Shown piece by piece: positions 48,310-61,164 of a stretch of DNA of 64,000 bases. This DNA comes from Calliopum simillimum (taxonomy: Eukaryota > Arthropoda > Insecta > Diptera > Lauxaniidae). The notes under the pieces were generated by a model. The model ran no database searches and was not told the origin of the DNA. It saw nothing but the letters and a program-made list of their open reading frames with translations. Numbering within the stretch: the first letter of the stretch is position 1; each line of letters begins with the position of its first letter. Position numbers and translations under genes: made by a program. The stretch lies in the NCBI GenBank assembly GCA_951812925.1, contig OX638371.1:1736001-1800000 (forward strand). The letters run 5' to 3'.

Positions 48310-48916
48310 GTAAGTTCAACCTTTTTGTAATGAAATTAAATATTTTGTACTCAATTGCGCATAACTCACATTGTTTTAAATTAACTTTTAATGGACTGTT
48401 TTGTCTAACTGGTATTCATAGACCTCAAAAAATCGATAAGAAAGATTCAGGTATTCCTACAACGCTCTTGGGATCCCTCCAAAAGTACGCTTCTCAGACG
48501 CAAAATTCTGTGAGTTGAATGTAAAAATTAAGTGTTCACTGTAAAAATTGTGTGGTTACTGTAAAACTGAACCGATTTAAATGTTTGATATGGAATCTCA
48601 TCGTAAAAGAGAGTACTAACTATCGAACCTTTCAAGCTCAAAACTTGCAAAAGGTTATTAGTAGAGTGCCTGGGGCTTTTAACCTAGGATTTCTACAAGA
48701 CCGAATGAATAATTATGGTTGGGATGGGATTTTGTTTTTAATGCCATAAAAAAAAAGTTTCCCCAAAATTTTTTTGTGCTTTTGATTTGTGTATTAACTA
48801 TAAAAAGTTAGTACAACACTATATTAAAAATATTTGTAACATTTTGCAAACCATTTTTACTAAACTAATTTGAGGTCGCTCAACATGAAAAACTCAATTA
48901 TTTTTTATTCCTTTCA
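48310..48916. other. Spacer, no gene seen
   Basis: AT-rich, follows the donor-like site at 48310. Two short open frames (48330-48518 and 48552-48749) have no supporting features. Confidence 0.35.
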
Positions 48917-49899
48917 GCCGTTCCCGAGTTATTCGGACATATCTATTTTCGACATTATAGCTTCATATACATCAATATATTTGTATAACACCAAACTCGA
49001 TCGATTTTATTTTACCACGTTTACAAATAGTGACTAATGTCGCTTCTAACGAGTATATATACCAATGATTCTGCTCCGAACAAAATTAACTGAGTTATAC
49101 CAAGAAAAACTTGGATTTTTTGAAAAAATTTAAAAATTTTTCATATCAATTTTAAATGAAACACTTAGTTTTTCGCATATATTGTTTTTAAATATATTTT
49201 TTTAGCAATTTTATATAACGGCACATTAAATTGCAAACATTTTAAGCCTATGCTGAGCAAAATCGAATGAAATGTCGAGAAGATATTAAGGTTTTAGTGC
49301 AACAGAGACATTTCGATTTCTTTCAAAAATTAGTATTTTTGATATAATTGCAACATGATCCGCAATGTTCTTCTACAGAAAATGATGAGAAGTTGTCTAG
49401 AGCATCTTCAAAATGTTCAATGAGTGTAGAGTGACCCATCTGGAAGCAGAAAAATTGGATCTTTTGACTAAGGCTGAATATTTTGAAAATGCTCTGGACA
49501 ACTTCTCATCATCATTTTTGCACTAAATCCTTAATATCATCACCAAATTTCATTCGATTTTGCTCAGCATAAGCTTAAAATGTTTGCAATTTAATGTGCA
49601 ATTAAATAAAATTGCAAAAAAAAAATTATTTCAAAAAATATGTGCGAAAAACTAAGTGTTTCATTTGAAGTTGATATGAAAATTTTTAAAAAATTTTAAA
49701 AAAATCTAAGTTTTTCTTGCTATAACTTATCCAATTTTGATCGGAGGATAATCATTGGTGTACTCGTTAGAAGAACCATTATTTATTCTTTGTAAGCGTT
49801 GTAAAATAAAATAGATTGGCCTTGCCGTTGTACAAATATATTGATGTATATGAAGCTATAACCTCGAAAATAGAAATGTCCGAATAACTCGGGAACGGT
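48917..49899. mobile_element. Foldback element, about 1 kb
   Basis: Left CCGTTCCCGAGTTATTCGGA and right TCCGAATAACTCGGGAACGG are exact inverted repeats. Arms continue through ATAGCTTCATATACATCAAT and its complement. No transposase frame. A dispersed repeat copy begins immediately to its right. Confidence 0.88.
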
Positions 49900-49911
49900 C
49901 CAAAGAAATAA

Positions 49912-50569
49912 ACTAGTAAGGGTGTAACCTTTGGCCTGGCCAAACATTAAATACCCTACACAGCAGTATTTTGAAAGTTTTGCTTATATGGGAGGTGCCA
50001 CGCCCTCTTGTCCAAATTCACCCAGTTTTTTCTCAGAGTTTAAACTTATAGTTCTTAGCATTTGAGTGAAGTTTGGTTGGATTATCTCAAAAAATGTTTT
50101 CAGTATAGCGTTTTGAACCTTTTGCTTATATGGGAGGTGCCACGACTTCTTGTCCAAATTCACCCAGTTTTTTCTCAGAGTTTAAACTTATAGTTCTTAG
50201 CATTTGAGTGAAATTTGGTTGGATTATCTCAAAAAATGATTTCAGTATAGCGTTTTGAACCTTTTGCTTCTATGGGAGGTGCCACGCCCTCTTGTCCGAA
50301 TTCTCCTGGTTTTTGTTCAGAGCTTGCGCTTACAATTCGTAGTATTTCTATGTATTTTGGTTGCATTGTCGTAAAAAAAACTCAAAAAGTTGCATTTTGA
50401 ATATATTTTTTGTATGGGCGGTAGGCGTGTCCGTTGACTGATTTCGCTCATTTTCAATCCCCCGAGCTAACTTTGACAACGAAGACTGTGCACAAAATTT
50501 CATTGAATTATCTTGCTTAGTTTTCCCAAAAAGTGTATTTCCACACACAGCACCCAGCCAGCCAGCCAC

Positions 50570-50601
<32 letters not shown>

Positions 50602-50739
50602 ACAGACGGACATGGCTATATCGACTCAGGAGGTGACGCTGATCAAGAATATATATACTTTTCTATATCTGCCACGCCTCCTTCTCTGCGTTACAAACGG
50701 AAGGACAAAGTGAATATACCCTGGGTGTAGGGTATAAAA
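49912..50739. repeat. Dispersed repeat with CAGC tract, copy 1
   Basis: Begins ACTAGTAAGGGTGTAACC and ends ACCCTGGGTGTAGGGTATAA. It contains three tandem units of about 150 bp with GGGAGGTGCCACG and TTTTCTCAGAG, then a CAGC/CCAG tract (about 50554-50600) followed by CAGACGGACA. It matches 60444-61302. No protein recognised. Confidence 0.85.
50554..50600. repeat. CAGC tetranucleotide tract, short allele
   Basis: About eleven imperfect CAGC units inside the dispersed repeat. Open frames through it are Ala-Ser-Gln-Pro artefacts. Confidence 0.9.
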
Positions 50740-53700
50740 ATAAGTAGGTTTTTCGTGTTCAGCGACTCTAAATTAGTTTAGAAAAAATAGTCCGCAAAAT
50801 GCTACATCTATTTTGAATTTAGTGTTTAATTAACTTTTTATAGTTATTGCTTAAATAAAGAAAAAATCAAATGCACAAACAAATTTTTGGTAAACTCTTC
50901 TTTTTATAGTATAAAAAACAAAATCCCACCTCAACCATATAAATTCATTCAGTCTAATAAAAATCGTAGGTTAAAAGTCCCAGGCACTCCACTAATACAA
51001 TAGTAAAACACATTTAAAATTACTATTTTTATCTCTGTAACGGGTACTTCTAGAGAAAAATTCTAGTAAACTTCTTCGTAATTGAAGTTGTTTCCAACAC
51101 CGACTACGGTGTTTTGTCCAAAAAGGCAAAACGAAGAGGCATACTGCGTCTGACTTTTCATAAAATTATGTTCATTTTCAAATCACGATGTCTCATGAAC
51201 GGTAAGTCGGACGGAAAAAGTGTTCGTAAAGACATTCATAGAGAATTGCATGTTCTGCAAAGTTCAAGAAAAAATTTTTTTCTACTGCATATCGTTTCGG
51301 CATATTTTGCAAAAACAATTTTTTTTCTAAATTTTAGGGTTGTCGAAAGATATCTCCTAAGCTTTAAGTCGTACAAAAAAAAATCAATATGTGCTTTGCA
51401 GAACAAGCAATTCCCTATAAGCTGGTATTTTTATTTTTTGCTGCAACGCTCCGTTCATGTGATATCACAATTTAAAAAAATAACTCAGTTTGAAAAACCT
51501 CGAAAAACTTTCTAGATAAAACTACCAAATGACCGCACTACAAAAAAGATCACAACATTTTAATAGGTAAACTTTTTTATTTATATTATAAGCTAAACAT
51601 TCCATTTTTAATAATTAAATTTCATGCTGTCTTGTAGAAATCCTACGTATACTTGTTTTTAACGCCCTGGGAACTCTACTATATACTTTTTTGATAATTG
51701 TGATTAATTTAAAATCAAATTATTTCACAAAATCAGTTTGCAATGCTTATGAAAAAAGCACAGATCTTATTTGTACTGCGAGGTACCGCCAAGATTTTTT
51801 TTTGGTTTAAGAAGACTGAAACCTTTTCTAATACATATAAAAAAATTAAAGTGTCTTTTTTAGTTTTTTTTGTTTGACACGAAATTTTCTGAGGCTCCCA
51901 TACGAAAATTTAACTTATAGTACTTGCCAAGTGTCAATATGGGCAAATCCGAAAAAAGGTCAACCAAGAGAAAAATTATAAAGTTGCCGTAATAGCGCAT
52001 TTTGCCATAAGGTGAGTGGGAAAGCCCTTAAATAACTAGGAGTTTTTAATATGCTTTCTAAGGGTTCATTCCTTATTCCGAGTTTCTTAAAAATTGGTGC
52101 GACGGCTTAGCTGCGGCATTGCATTTTGCCTTTAGGGGCGTGGCACTGGCAGCTACTTAACAATACGTCTTAAATAAGGTTGCATTCCAAATTTCATAAA
52201 AATCTATCCAGTGGTTAAGCTGCAACAGCGTATTTTCACCGTGAGATGCGGTGCCAAGAAAAAATTTTACTTTTGTGTGCACTGCACTTCTTTACAACCT
52301 TTTCCACAAATAAATAAAGCGAATATAATGTGTTTAAGTTAGCTGAAAATGGGCTGTATCAATTTTCGTTGTCCTATGTATGAAGCACTCCATGCATGCC
52401 AAGTATACCAGCTCAAAATTTTTTTTTCTCCGATTTCGCTCAAATTTGGCAATATGGTAGATCCAGTGTGCAGGAATAACAATCCGGGAGGATTTGGACC
52501 TAATACCATTTGTTGTTAAAACACAGGGTGCTGAAGTTGGCGTTTTTAGTCATTTTCATGAAAAGGGTGTTTTTTCAAAAATTTTAAAAGAGCCCTTAAG
52601 AAAAAGATAAAAGCTTTCAAACGTAGTCTTTAAAAAAGAAATCGGTTTGAATTTACGCAAGATATAAAAGTTATAAAAGATAGATATAAGAGTATTTTTT
52701 TATTGTGCAGATATGATTTTTGGTTATTTTTTTGTATCACAGAGTATATAAAAACTGTCATATCTCGCGTAAATTTCAACCGATTTCTGTTCTAAGGACT
52801 ACGTTTGAAAGCTTTTAAACTTATCTTAAATTTTTTACAAAAATTTTGGGAAAATTTCCAAGCAAAAACATCAATAGGTCGCTTCGAAATAAAAATTTCT
52901 AAAAATTCGATTTTTTTTATCACAAAAATCTGCCTCTAGGACACAAACTATTAGCTGTGGAAAGATGACTATCAGGAGCAAAATATAGCAAATTATATTT
53001 CCTACAGTTCTTGGGATATAATAGTACACATTTTTTACGGTATTTAGGGTATACAGTCGCTCATACTCAAAAAAAGCCGTATTTGACAAAAATGGAAAAA
53101 AATCCAAACTCTCAGGCTGAAATTCGCAAGGAAACTACTAACCGATTTTGTCATTCTTGGTCGTGGAAGTTGTGTCATTTATCGTCAGGTAAGAAACATA
53201 AAAAAATCTTAAGTTGTGGATCCAAAACACACTGTGAAACAAAAATACCCAAAATTAGAACTTTACAAAAAATACCAAGTATGTAAGAATTATCATATCT
53301 CGCGCAATTTCAATCCGATTTCCATTCTACATAAAGACCATGTTTAGAAGCTTTTAGTTTTTTCATTAGTTTCTAATCAAATTTTTGGGTATATTTTAAA
53401 ACCAAACAATAAAAGGTCGCTTTTTCATGATACACAATTATTTTTAACAAATTTCGGCCTCTAGCGGGAAACTGTTTACTTTTGGAATAAAGATTTCAAA
53501 GCAGAGTTCCTACATTTATTGAGGCTTAAAGTTTTTGTGTGTCTCTTGTATCTTGAGATATAGGAATAAAACCGTTTTTAGAATCAAAAAATTTGAGCTT
53601 CTTCCGGGACTTCCATATGGCAAACTTCACTGTACAGCAATGAAAAAAAAAACAAAAAATGTAGAAAATTAATCCCTTTCAAAGATTTAGAAAGAATTAC

Positions 53701-54027
53701 TACAAATAGTTTCGTGGTTTTTGAGATAAAATAAAAAAACTGCGAAAAAACAATGATTTTTGTCGTTTAGACCTTCATTCAAGCCCCGGGCGGGCCATCT
53801 TTTCGGGGGTTTTGACCAAAACTAAGTATGCAGTTTTTGTTTTAAGATCTTAATCTATGATAATTTTTGATGCACTAATTTTTTATGAATTTTGCTGCAC
53901 CTTAGTGTACAAGGCAGAAAATGCTTAGAATCGTCCAAGCAATACGTGAGATTTTTTTTTGTTTTTTTTTTGGATTCTTTTTTTTCTGAATAATTTTTGA
54001 AATTTTTTTTTTGAATTTTTTTCAAAA
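50740..54027. other. AT-rich spacer with decayed repeats
   Basis: At 52000-52260 there is a dispersed repeat copy (TTAGGGGCGTGGCACTGGC, AAAAATCTATCCAGTGGTT). At about 52590-52820 a weak inverted repeat pairs AAAGCTTTCAAACGTAGTC with GACTACGTTTGAAAGCTTT, and a third related segment lies near 53300. No gene recognised; frames at 51114-51515 and 53011-53286 lack support. Confidence 0.45.
52590..52820. repeat. Short inverted repeat
   Basis: GCTTTCAAACGTAGTC and its complement, extended by AAGAAATCGGTTTGAATTTACG against CGTAAATTTCAACCGATTTC. Loop about 80 bp. Possible decayed foldback. Confidence 0.6.
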
Positions 54028-54217
54028 CCCAGTGTGCCAGACGGTTCATATCTTCGCTTTTTTACCCGTTACGGATCCGTTACTGATCCGTTTGCGGGAG
54101 AAATTCCAAAAAAAAAAAACGATTCGCTTTTTTTTTGGGAATCTCTCCCGCCAACGGATCAGTAACGGATCCGTAACGGGTAAAAAAGCGAAGATTTGAA
54201 CCGTCTGGCACACTGGG
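54028..54217. mobile_element. 190-bp near-perfect palindrome with CCCAGTGTGCCA ends
   Basis: Starts CCCAGTGTGCCAGACGG and ends CCGTCTGGCACACTGGG. The arms run through ACGGATCCGTTACTGATCCG almost to the centre (about 54122). It shares its terminus and GGATCCGTTA motifs with the centre of the composite element at 12102-12230, so it is a miniature relative. Open frames on both strands mirror each other and are not real. Confidence 0.9.
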
Positions 54218-54880
54218 AAATTACTCAAAAAAAAAAATTTTTTTTATTATTATTTTTTTCCAAAAAATTTCACACTTATTTCCTTGATGATTCTAAGCAT
54301 TTTATGCCTAGTACACTTTTTTCGAAAGATGCTTTCCTCTTGAGTAAAAAAAGATTTTTGCCTTCCGCGGGCGCACACTGGTCGAAAAATCAAGAAAGCT
54401 GGTCATAATCGAAAAATAAAGTTGTTGTTTTTGCACTTTTAATTGTTGGTAATGGTAGAATATTATCCACTTTGCTCGTTTCAGTGGTCAGAAAGAAATC
54501 TGTGCCTAAAAAACTCTTCTCGTTTGAGTTTGAAGTTCACCTATTCTTGCGAAGAATTTTTTATATTTTTTTTTAATATAAAGCGTCTCAGTAAACAAGT
54601 GGAAAAAATAACTTCTATTCATCTTTTTGCAATTTAACGAAATAGAGTCTCTCAGTGAATGTTTATTTAATATGTTTCTCAAATCCGAAGCGTTTTATCT
54701 CGTTCACAGTTTATATAAATAGGCAACTGTTTCGTGAAAATATATACACAAAAAAATTGTTGAAGTGGTTTTTAATATGATAAATGTTATAGCATCCACT
54801 GCCATCCGTCTAGTTTCTACATGCATCATATTCAGGGTACATTTTTCTACAAACCTGAAAAAAAATTAGCTGCCCCGAGG
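54218..54880. other. Spacer, no gene seen
   Basis: AT-rich, with no repeats or genes recognised. Confidence 0.4.
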
Positions 54881-55440
54881 TGCCTCTGAAAAAGATATTA
54901 GAACTTTTGTAAAGTATTTCATTTTCGTAATAATTGATCCCAGAAACAAAACTTTCGTAGATAAAGATGCTGTTCAGCATATTTTGAGCGAAATTTTGGA
55001 TGTGCCATTTTGTGTTACAAAAATTAATTTCATATTACCAATCAGCGACCTCAAAAACCCCAATAACTCTCTTCTTATTGATTAATATAGTTTTGCACTA
55101 AGCGGTTCGTCATTGTGGATCCGCCATTTTGTATTTCGTGAACTAGATTTCAGATTCATTATAAGCAACATCTGAAACTCCCATGTACCGTTTTTGGTGG
55201 TAATAAATGCAGCTTAGCAGTATTTAGTCCACCATTTTGGATCCGCCATTTTGTTTTTTTGAAAATAGATTTCAAATTCGTAATAAGCATCATCACAAAC
55301 CTAAAATTACGGACTTTCGTGAGAATGTATTTGGTTAAGCATTATTTGCGCACCATTGTGGATCCGCCATTTTGTTTTTTTTTTTTAATGGATTTCGGAT
55401 TCGTAATCAGCATCTTCAAAAACCCCTTCTTACCGATTTT
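54880..55440. repeat. Tandem repeat of about 120-bp units
   Basis: GGATCCGCCATTTTGT recurs at about 55117, 55239 and 55360, with a diverged GGATGTGCCATTTTGTG at 54999. Each is followed by a GATTTC(A/G)(A/G)ATTCGTAAT-like stretch and AGCATC. The period is 118-122 bp and there are about four units. Confidence 0.75.
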
Positions 55441-57181
55441 CAGAATTTTGGCCAGCTTTTTCGATTTTCCGAGTACTGTGGGTCGTTCAAAAGCCAAAAA
55501 CTCCCATTTAGCGTCCGAATCCCATCTTGAGTTATACATCATTTTAAAGCTTATAAATTATGCTTTAATTTAAAATACTTTTAAAAAAAATCTTCAATTC
55601 CATGATACGCTGCATAGTCCAGTACTTAATACTATTTGAATTTCACCTAAAAATTCTCCCACGATGTGGAATTTGATTAAACTTTTAAGGAAATCCAACA
55701 ATGTGTCCTTGATATATAGTTGCCGACTTTTTATACACTGAAACAACTGTGGCTGGCCGGATGAACATCATTTTGTTTAATTAATGTTGATAAAAAGGAA
55801 AAAGCAATAAATTATACTAGAGTTCGCCTAGGAGCCGAAATTCGACCACTTCAATTTAGATTTCATTATGTATGCAAATTTTTTTTGTTTTTTAGGCGTG
55901 TGGCACTGAGCACTTATAAAACAAAAAAGTTATATCATCCTTCTGTGGGGTCGCATTAAGACACAAAAAGGTTTTTAATTTCCTTCCTTAGGGTTAATCC
56001 TATCTTTATTCCTTAAAGATTTCATAAAAATCGATGTAGCAGTTTAGCCGTTATAGTACATTTTATCTTTGCGGGCCTGGAACACCCACCTTAAAACATA
56101 AAGGTCATTCTATTGTTCCTTAGTGTAAACTCTATCTCCGTAACGAATTTCTTAAAAATCGATGCAGCTGTGTAGCTGCGAGAGCGTATTTTCCATTTAG
56201 GGGCGTAGCGCCGCCCACTTAAACGCGTAATAATCATATTATCGTTCCTTAGTCTTAACCCGATCTCCATACCGAATTTCATATTTAAATAAATAAGATT
56301 AAATCTCTCTTACCGAATTTCATAAAAATCGATGTAGCGGCTTAGCTGTGAGAGCGTTCTTTCCATTTAAATGCGTGTCACCGCCCACTTTTAGAAAAGG
56401 GAAAACTTTTTACACTGCTGCGAATATGTTGTGGCATATAAACAGGGACTGACTCGATTTTGTATGCCCATTTATATATAGATTTGTAAGGAATTGAGAT
56501 ACCTTCGCTTCGATAGATAATATTTCAGAAAATAATGAACCAATATGAAAAATGGAAAGATAAAGTTTCTGTTGCCATTAGCAAAAATCAACATCGCTTT
56601 TTACTGTAAGTGCGCATAACTTTAAATATGCGATTTTTGCACTTTTAAGCAAGCAATTTGGTATTTTTTCATTTCATTTATTTCATAAATCACATATAAT
56701 GTACTGCAAAACATTTGATCAATAAATCAATAAATTAGGTACTAAGTTTATCCCTTCAGCTTAGAGCTGGTGCTGGGATATTAATGAGTGAGTATTGTCA
56801 CTAGACATCGTATAAAAATTTCAAATTTTATATAAAATATTTTGTTCATTGTTTAAATTATCACAATTTCAGACTAGTTGTATTTAAATGCATAACTTAA
56901 TTTTAGTTTTACTAATATATAATTTTCCTAATTACATTTTTGCTATATTAATTATAAAAATCACTTATGTGTTCTACTACATAATGAGTTACTTTATTGG
57001 TGAATTTGTTGAAGTTACTAATTTGCTGTATTTCAACAATGATTTGATGGCTTTTGTTATAAAATGATCACACATATTCCGAGAATATTTCGAACACGAT
57101 GACCAGTTTTTAATATTGTATTTGAAGTGCGTTAAAACATGTGAACTTATTAACAATTTCGCCGTAATCTGGTTTAAGGCT
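55441..57181. other. Spacer with dispersed repeat
   Basis: At about 55880-56400 tandem decayed units carry AAAAATCGATGTAGC, TTAGCCGT or TAGCTGYGAGAGCG and GGGGCGTAGCGCCGCCC. The same family occurs at 26760-27000 (opposite strand) and 52000-52260. Otherwise nothing is seen. Confidence 0.5.
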
Positions 57182-58190
57182 ACCTAAGATCTTTTGATTG
57201 CACCAACAACTGGAACTAACTTTTTAACAAGGTACTCTGCGTGATCGCTCCAAGACAACTTACTATCGATTAGCACACCCAGATGTTTAACAGACGTCAC
57301 TTTCTGAAGAATTACATTATTTAAACGCAGTTTAGGATTGATTGTCTGCATATTTTTGTTGCTAAATATCATGAAATTTGTTTTACTTTCATTTACAGTC
57401 AACTTATTGCCAATAGCCCACCTTGAAAATGTCAGAAGATCGTTGTTTACAAGCACTTCAAGAGCAGCCTCGCTGTCTGCAGCATATAATAAGCACGTGT
57501 CATCAGCGAATATGTTATAAAAAGCATGTAGACCTGCATTTTTAATGTTCTGAATATATAGCAGGTACAGAGTTGGGCCAAGGTTTGATCCTTGTGGTAT
57601 CCTACACTCCAGCAATTCACTTTGGCTAAACACATTACCAATTCTAGTTTTAACCGATCTATTAGACAAGTAACTTTTAAATAGCATATTGGCCGAACCT
57701 CTAATACCCAGATCCGATAGATTTTCCAGCAAGATATCGTGCTGTACCGTGTCAAACGTTTTTTTTCATATCAATATATACTGCTGCTACATATTTTTTG
57801 GCATCTAGGTTGTTATTGATATATCGTAGCATTTCCGCTAGCGCTGCTTCAGTGTTACAGTGATTTTGGAATCCAAACTGGTATTGGTCAAACTTCACTG
57901 TACTGCTAATAAATGACACCATCCTACTGTTCAGGGCCTTTTGAAATATTTTAGCTAAAACACTCAATATAGAGATAGGCCGATAGTTGTTGACATCATC
58001 GTTTTTACCGCCTTTATGAATAGGTACTATTATAGTATATTTCAAAATTTGAGGGAATTCTTCCGTGTTGAACATAGCATTAATTAAGTTTTTGAGAACT
58101 GGAGCAACCAAGTGACATATTGATTTTATATGCTTAGCAGCAATTCCATCATCGCCAGGAGCTGCACCGTCTTTTAATGACAAGCTAATA
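57182..58190 (-). pseudogene. Broken non-LTR retrotransposon reverse transcriptase
   Basis: Minus strand. The upstream part (58183-57752) reads GAAPGDDGIAAKHIKS, VPIHKGGKNDDVNNYRPISI and AVYIDMKK. The downstream part (57732-57184) reads CRIPQGSNLGPTLYLLYIQN and the catalytic FADD (NIFADDTCLLY). The two are in different frames, broken in an A-run at about 57758-57766. 5' (endonuclease) and 3' parts are missing. It differs from the I element; the sequence suggests a CR1/jockey-type RT without RNase H, but I cannot be precise. Confidence 0.85.
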
Positions 58191-60443
58191 TTTAGGACCT
58201 CATCCTTCGTGGCTTATTAGTAGACCATGATTTCCCGAAATAAACACCGAAACCCCGCGCTGCAAAATAATTTGGCACCATGTTTTGGCTCACGTGTATC
58301 ATTCCAGTAGCAATAACGGCACGCGTATTAAAAGTGCTAAAATCACCTAAATTAAATATCCTAAATTTTAACGTCATGCCACGGCCACTTACATATACTC
58401 GACCATAAAGATTGTTAACATTTAAACATCACTACACTTCATGGTAGAGAAGAATTCTGAAATAGTCAGATAGCAAAGTTGTGCGAATATTATTGCATTA
58501 TGCAACAGTACACTGAGAAAACGATGTAATTGTAGATATCAAGATTTCAAATATTCCACAGAATTTAACTACTGCATTGGATAGATATTTGATAAAAAAG
58601 AACAAAAGTGTATTTTATACTAAACCAAATATGTGTCGGAAGCATTTATTTGTTAATAATTACCAAATCAGTCTTTAAAGTTGACAGCATTTTCTTTCTA
58701 CTCGAATTTGTAAAATTAAGGATCAAGGCTTTGTGTTTTTCTCAACTCCCCTTACAAATACATATGTACATGTTAGAAAAGTTTAAAGTTGGAAAAAATG
58801 TTGATATTCAATATAAAATATAAAAAGCACTGTGCATTTTTTTATTGCACATGCGGGCAAATGATACTGTCAAATGTTTCATTATCACTCATTGATCAAC
58901 TCAATTGTGTTTACATTGTATAATACGAGTGTCAACCGGGTGGAACGAAAAAAATTTTTTTTTGTTTAACTTCGCACTAGACCGTATCACAAAAAAAGTC
59001 CACCGTACCGCCTCGAAAACGATGCACTTTTGCAAGAAAATTCGAAAAACAATTTTTTTTTTCTGCCGGACGTAGGGGACGCCCATAAACATTTTTCATC
59101 ATATCATCGGCATTTACAGTCCGATCTTAAAGCATGATGTATCAATATTTATGCCTTAAAGATAACTCTTGTTTTTGCTCTAGAGGTCGTTGACATCAAG
59201 TGCTCCGTTCAAGTACTTACCCACTAAATCTCAGTTCCTAACACCCTAATGGCAAAAAATTAAAGCTCACAAAAACTTATTAAACTTTTGCTTAGGAAGT
59301 ATTTCGATTATTCCCTTAGAAGTAATTTAAAAAATATGTTGAACTCTTTTTTCCGAACGTAAGTCTTTAGACCTTACCAGAAATATAAAGTCCAGCGTAC
59401 CGCCTTGAAAACGATGCAAAAATTTGGGATTTTTCATCATATCTTCGGCATTTAAAGTACAATCTTAATGTATAATATATCAATATTTATGCCTCGAAGT
59501 GACCTCTTTTTTTGATCCAAAGGCCGTTTTTTTTTTGCCACGAAGGTGATACGGTCTACTACGCACCTTTATGACTTCACCCACTGCCTAATTCGTTTTT
59601 CTTAAAAAATGGAAAGTTTCTCATATTTACAACGTTTTGGGACGCCTTGCTTCGACTTAAAAATAGTAAATACGTTTTCGTCATTCTTTAGTTATCTGCA
59701 TTGGACCCGATTAAATTGATAAAAATGCTATTTCAAGCAATTTGCTTATTTTTTGAAAAGCAACCAAAACAAGTTCGCTACGAAGATATCAATATAGATA
59801 GTTATAACAATATTTATTGTTTAACACTTTAGGATCAATACATGCACATAACAGGGCTTAATATTTAATTAATTTTTTATTTTTGCCCGCTTAACTCCAC
59901 CCTAGCCTTGCAAACCTTGTAATATTTAATTTTTCAGACTATAAACAGAAGTAAATATGAAAGATAAGATATGGTTAGTCATATTGCAAAATTTCATTGA
60001 TTATTTTTGATTTAATTTAACACAAATATACATATGTATAAAAGAAAAAAATATAAAAAGAACGTTTTATCATTTCGGAATTATTAAAGAATCAAGCACG
60101 TGGGTAAACATTTTTTTGGCACTTTTTTCTAAGCTCTTGCAATCAATAATTCCAGTGGCATACTGTCAATATCAGTAACGAAATTCGATTCACAACCAAG
60201 ATTAATTTTCTACAGAGACATAATTCACCAAAATGGTGGATATGCATGTGGTGAAAAGAAACAAGGAGCATAGTTGAGAAGCAATAATCAAAACAGCCAA
60301 GGCTTGGAGCGATGAGAAATGTAATATCACAAGACGTTAGTTTTTAAACCACTTCCAACAACGCTACAAAAATTATTAATTTTTTTAATATAAAGTTTTT
60401 TTGTAGAGTAATTGGAGCCCGCTGATTCCAAGTCCATTATAAA
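58191..60443. other. AT-rich spacer
   Basis: A possible transposon-edge fragment lies at 58192-58380. At about 58960-59600 there is a loose direct repeat (ACCGTATCACAAAAAAAG, ACCGCCTCGAAAACGATGCA; ACCGCCTTGAAAACGATGCA). No gene recognised. Confidence 0.4.
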
Positions 60444-61084
60444 ACTAGTAAGGGTGTTACCTTTGGCCTGGCCAAACATTAAATACCCTACACAGCAGTA
60501 TTTTGAAAATTTTGCTTATATGGGAGGTGCCACGCCCTCCAAATTCATCCAGTTTTTTCTCAGAGTTTGCATTTATAGTTCTTAGTATTTAAGTGAAATT
60601 TGGTTGGATTATCTGAAAAAATATTTTCAGAATAGCGTTTTGAAGCTTTTGCTTATATGGGAGGAGCCACGCCCTCTTGTCCGATTTTATCCAGTTTTTG
60701 CTTAAAGCTTGCATTTATAGTTTTTAGTGTCCGAGTCAAATATAGTTTGATTATCTCAAAAAACGCTTTCAGTACAGCGTTTTGAAGCTTTTGCTTATAT
60801 GAGAGGTGCCACGCCCTCTTGTCCGAATTCGACCAGCTTTTTCTCAGAGCTTGCGCTGACAATTCGTAGTATTTATGTGTATTTTGGTTGCATTGTTGTG
60901 AAATATACTCCAAAATTTGCATTTTGAAAATATTTTTTGTATGGGCGGTAGGCGTGTCCGTTGACCGATTTCGCTCATTTTCAATCCCCCGAGCTAACTT
61001 TGACAACGGAGGCTGTGTACCAAATTTCATTGAATTATCTTGCTTAGTTTTCCCAAAAAATGTATTTCCACACACAGCCGTTAC

Positions 61085-61164
<80 letters not shown>

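Noticed and set aside
54011..54228. Two open frames on opposite strands of similar sequence
   Set aside because: Mirror translations of a perfect palindrome, not genes.
58192..58377. 61-residue minus-strand frame upstream of the broken RT
   Set aside because: Does not resemble an endonuclease or other retrotransposon domain, and no splice support; left as unexplained spacer.
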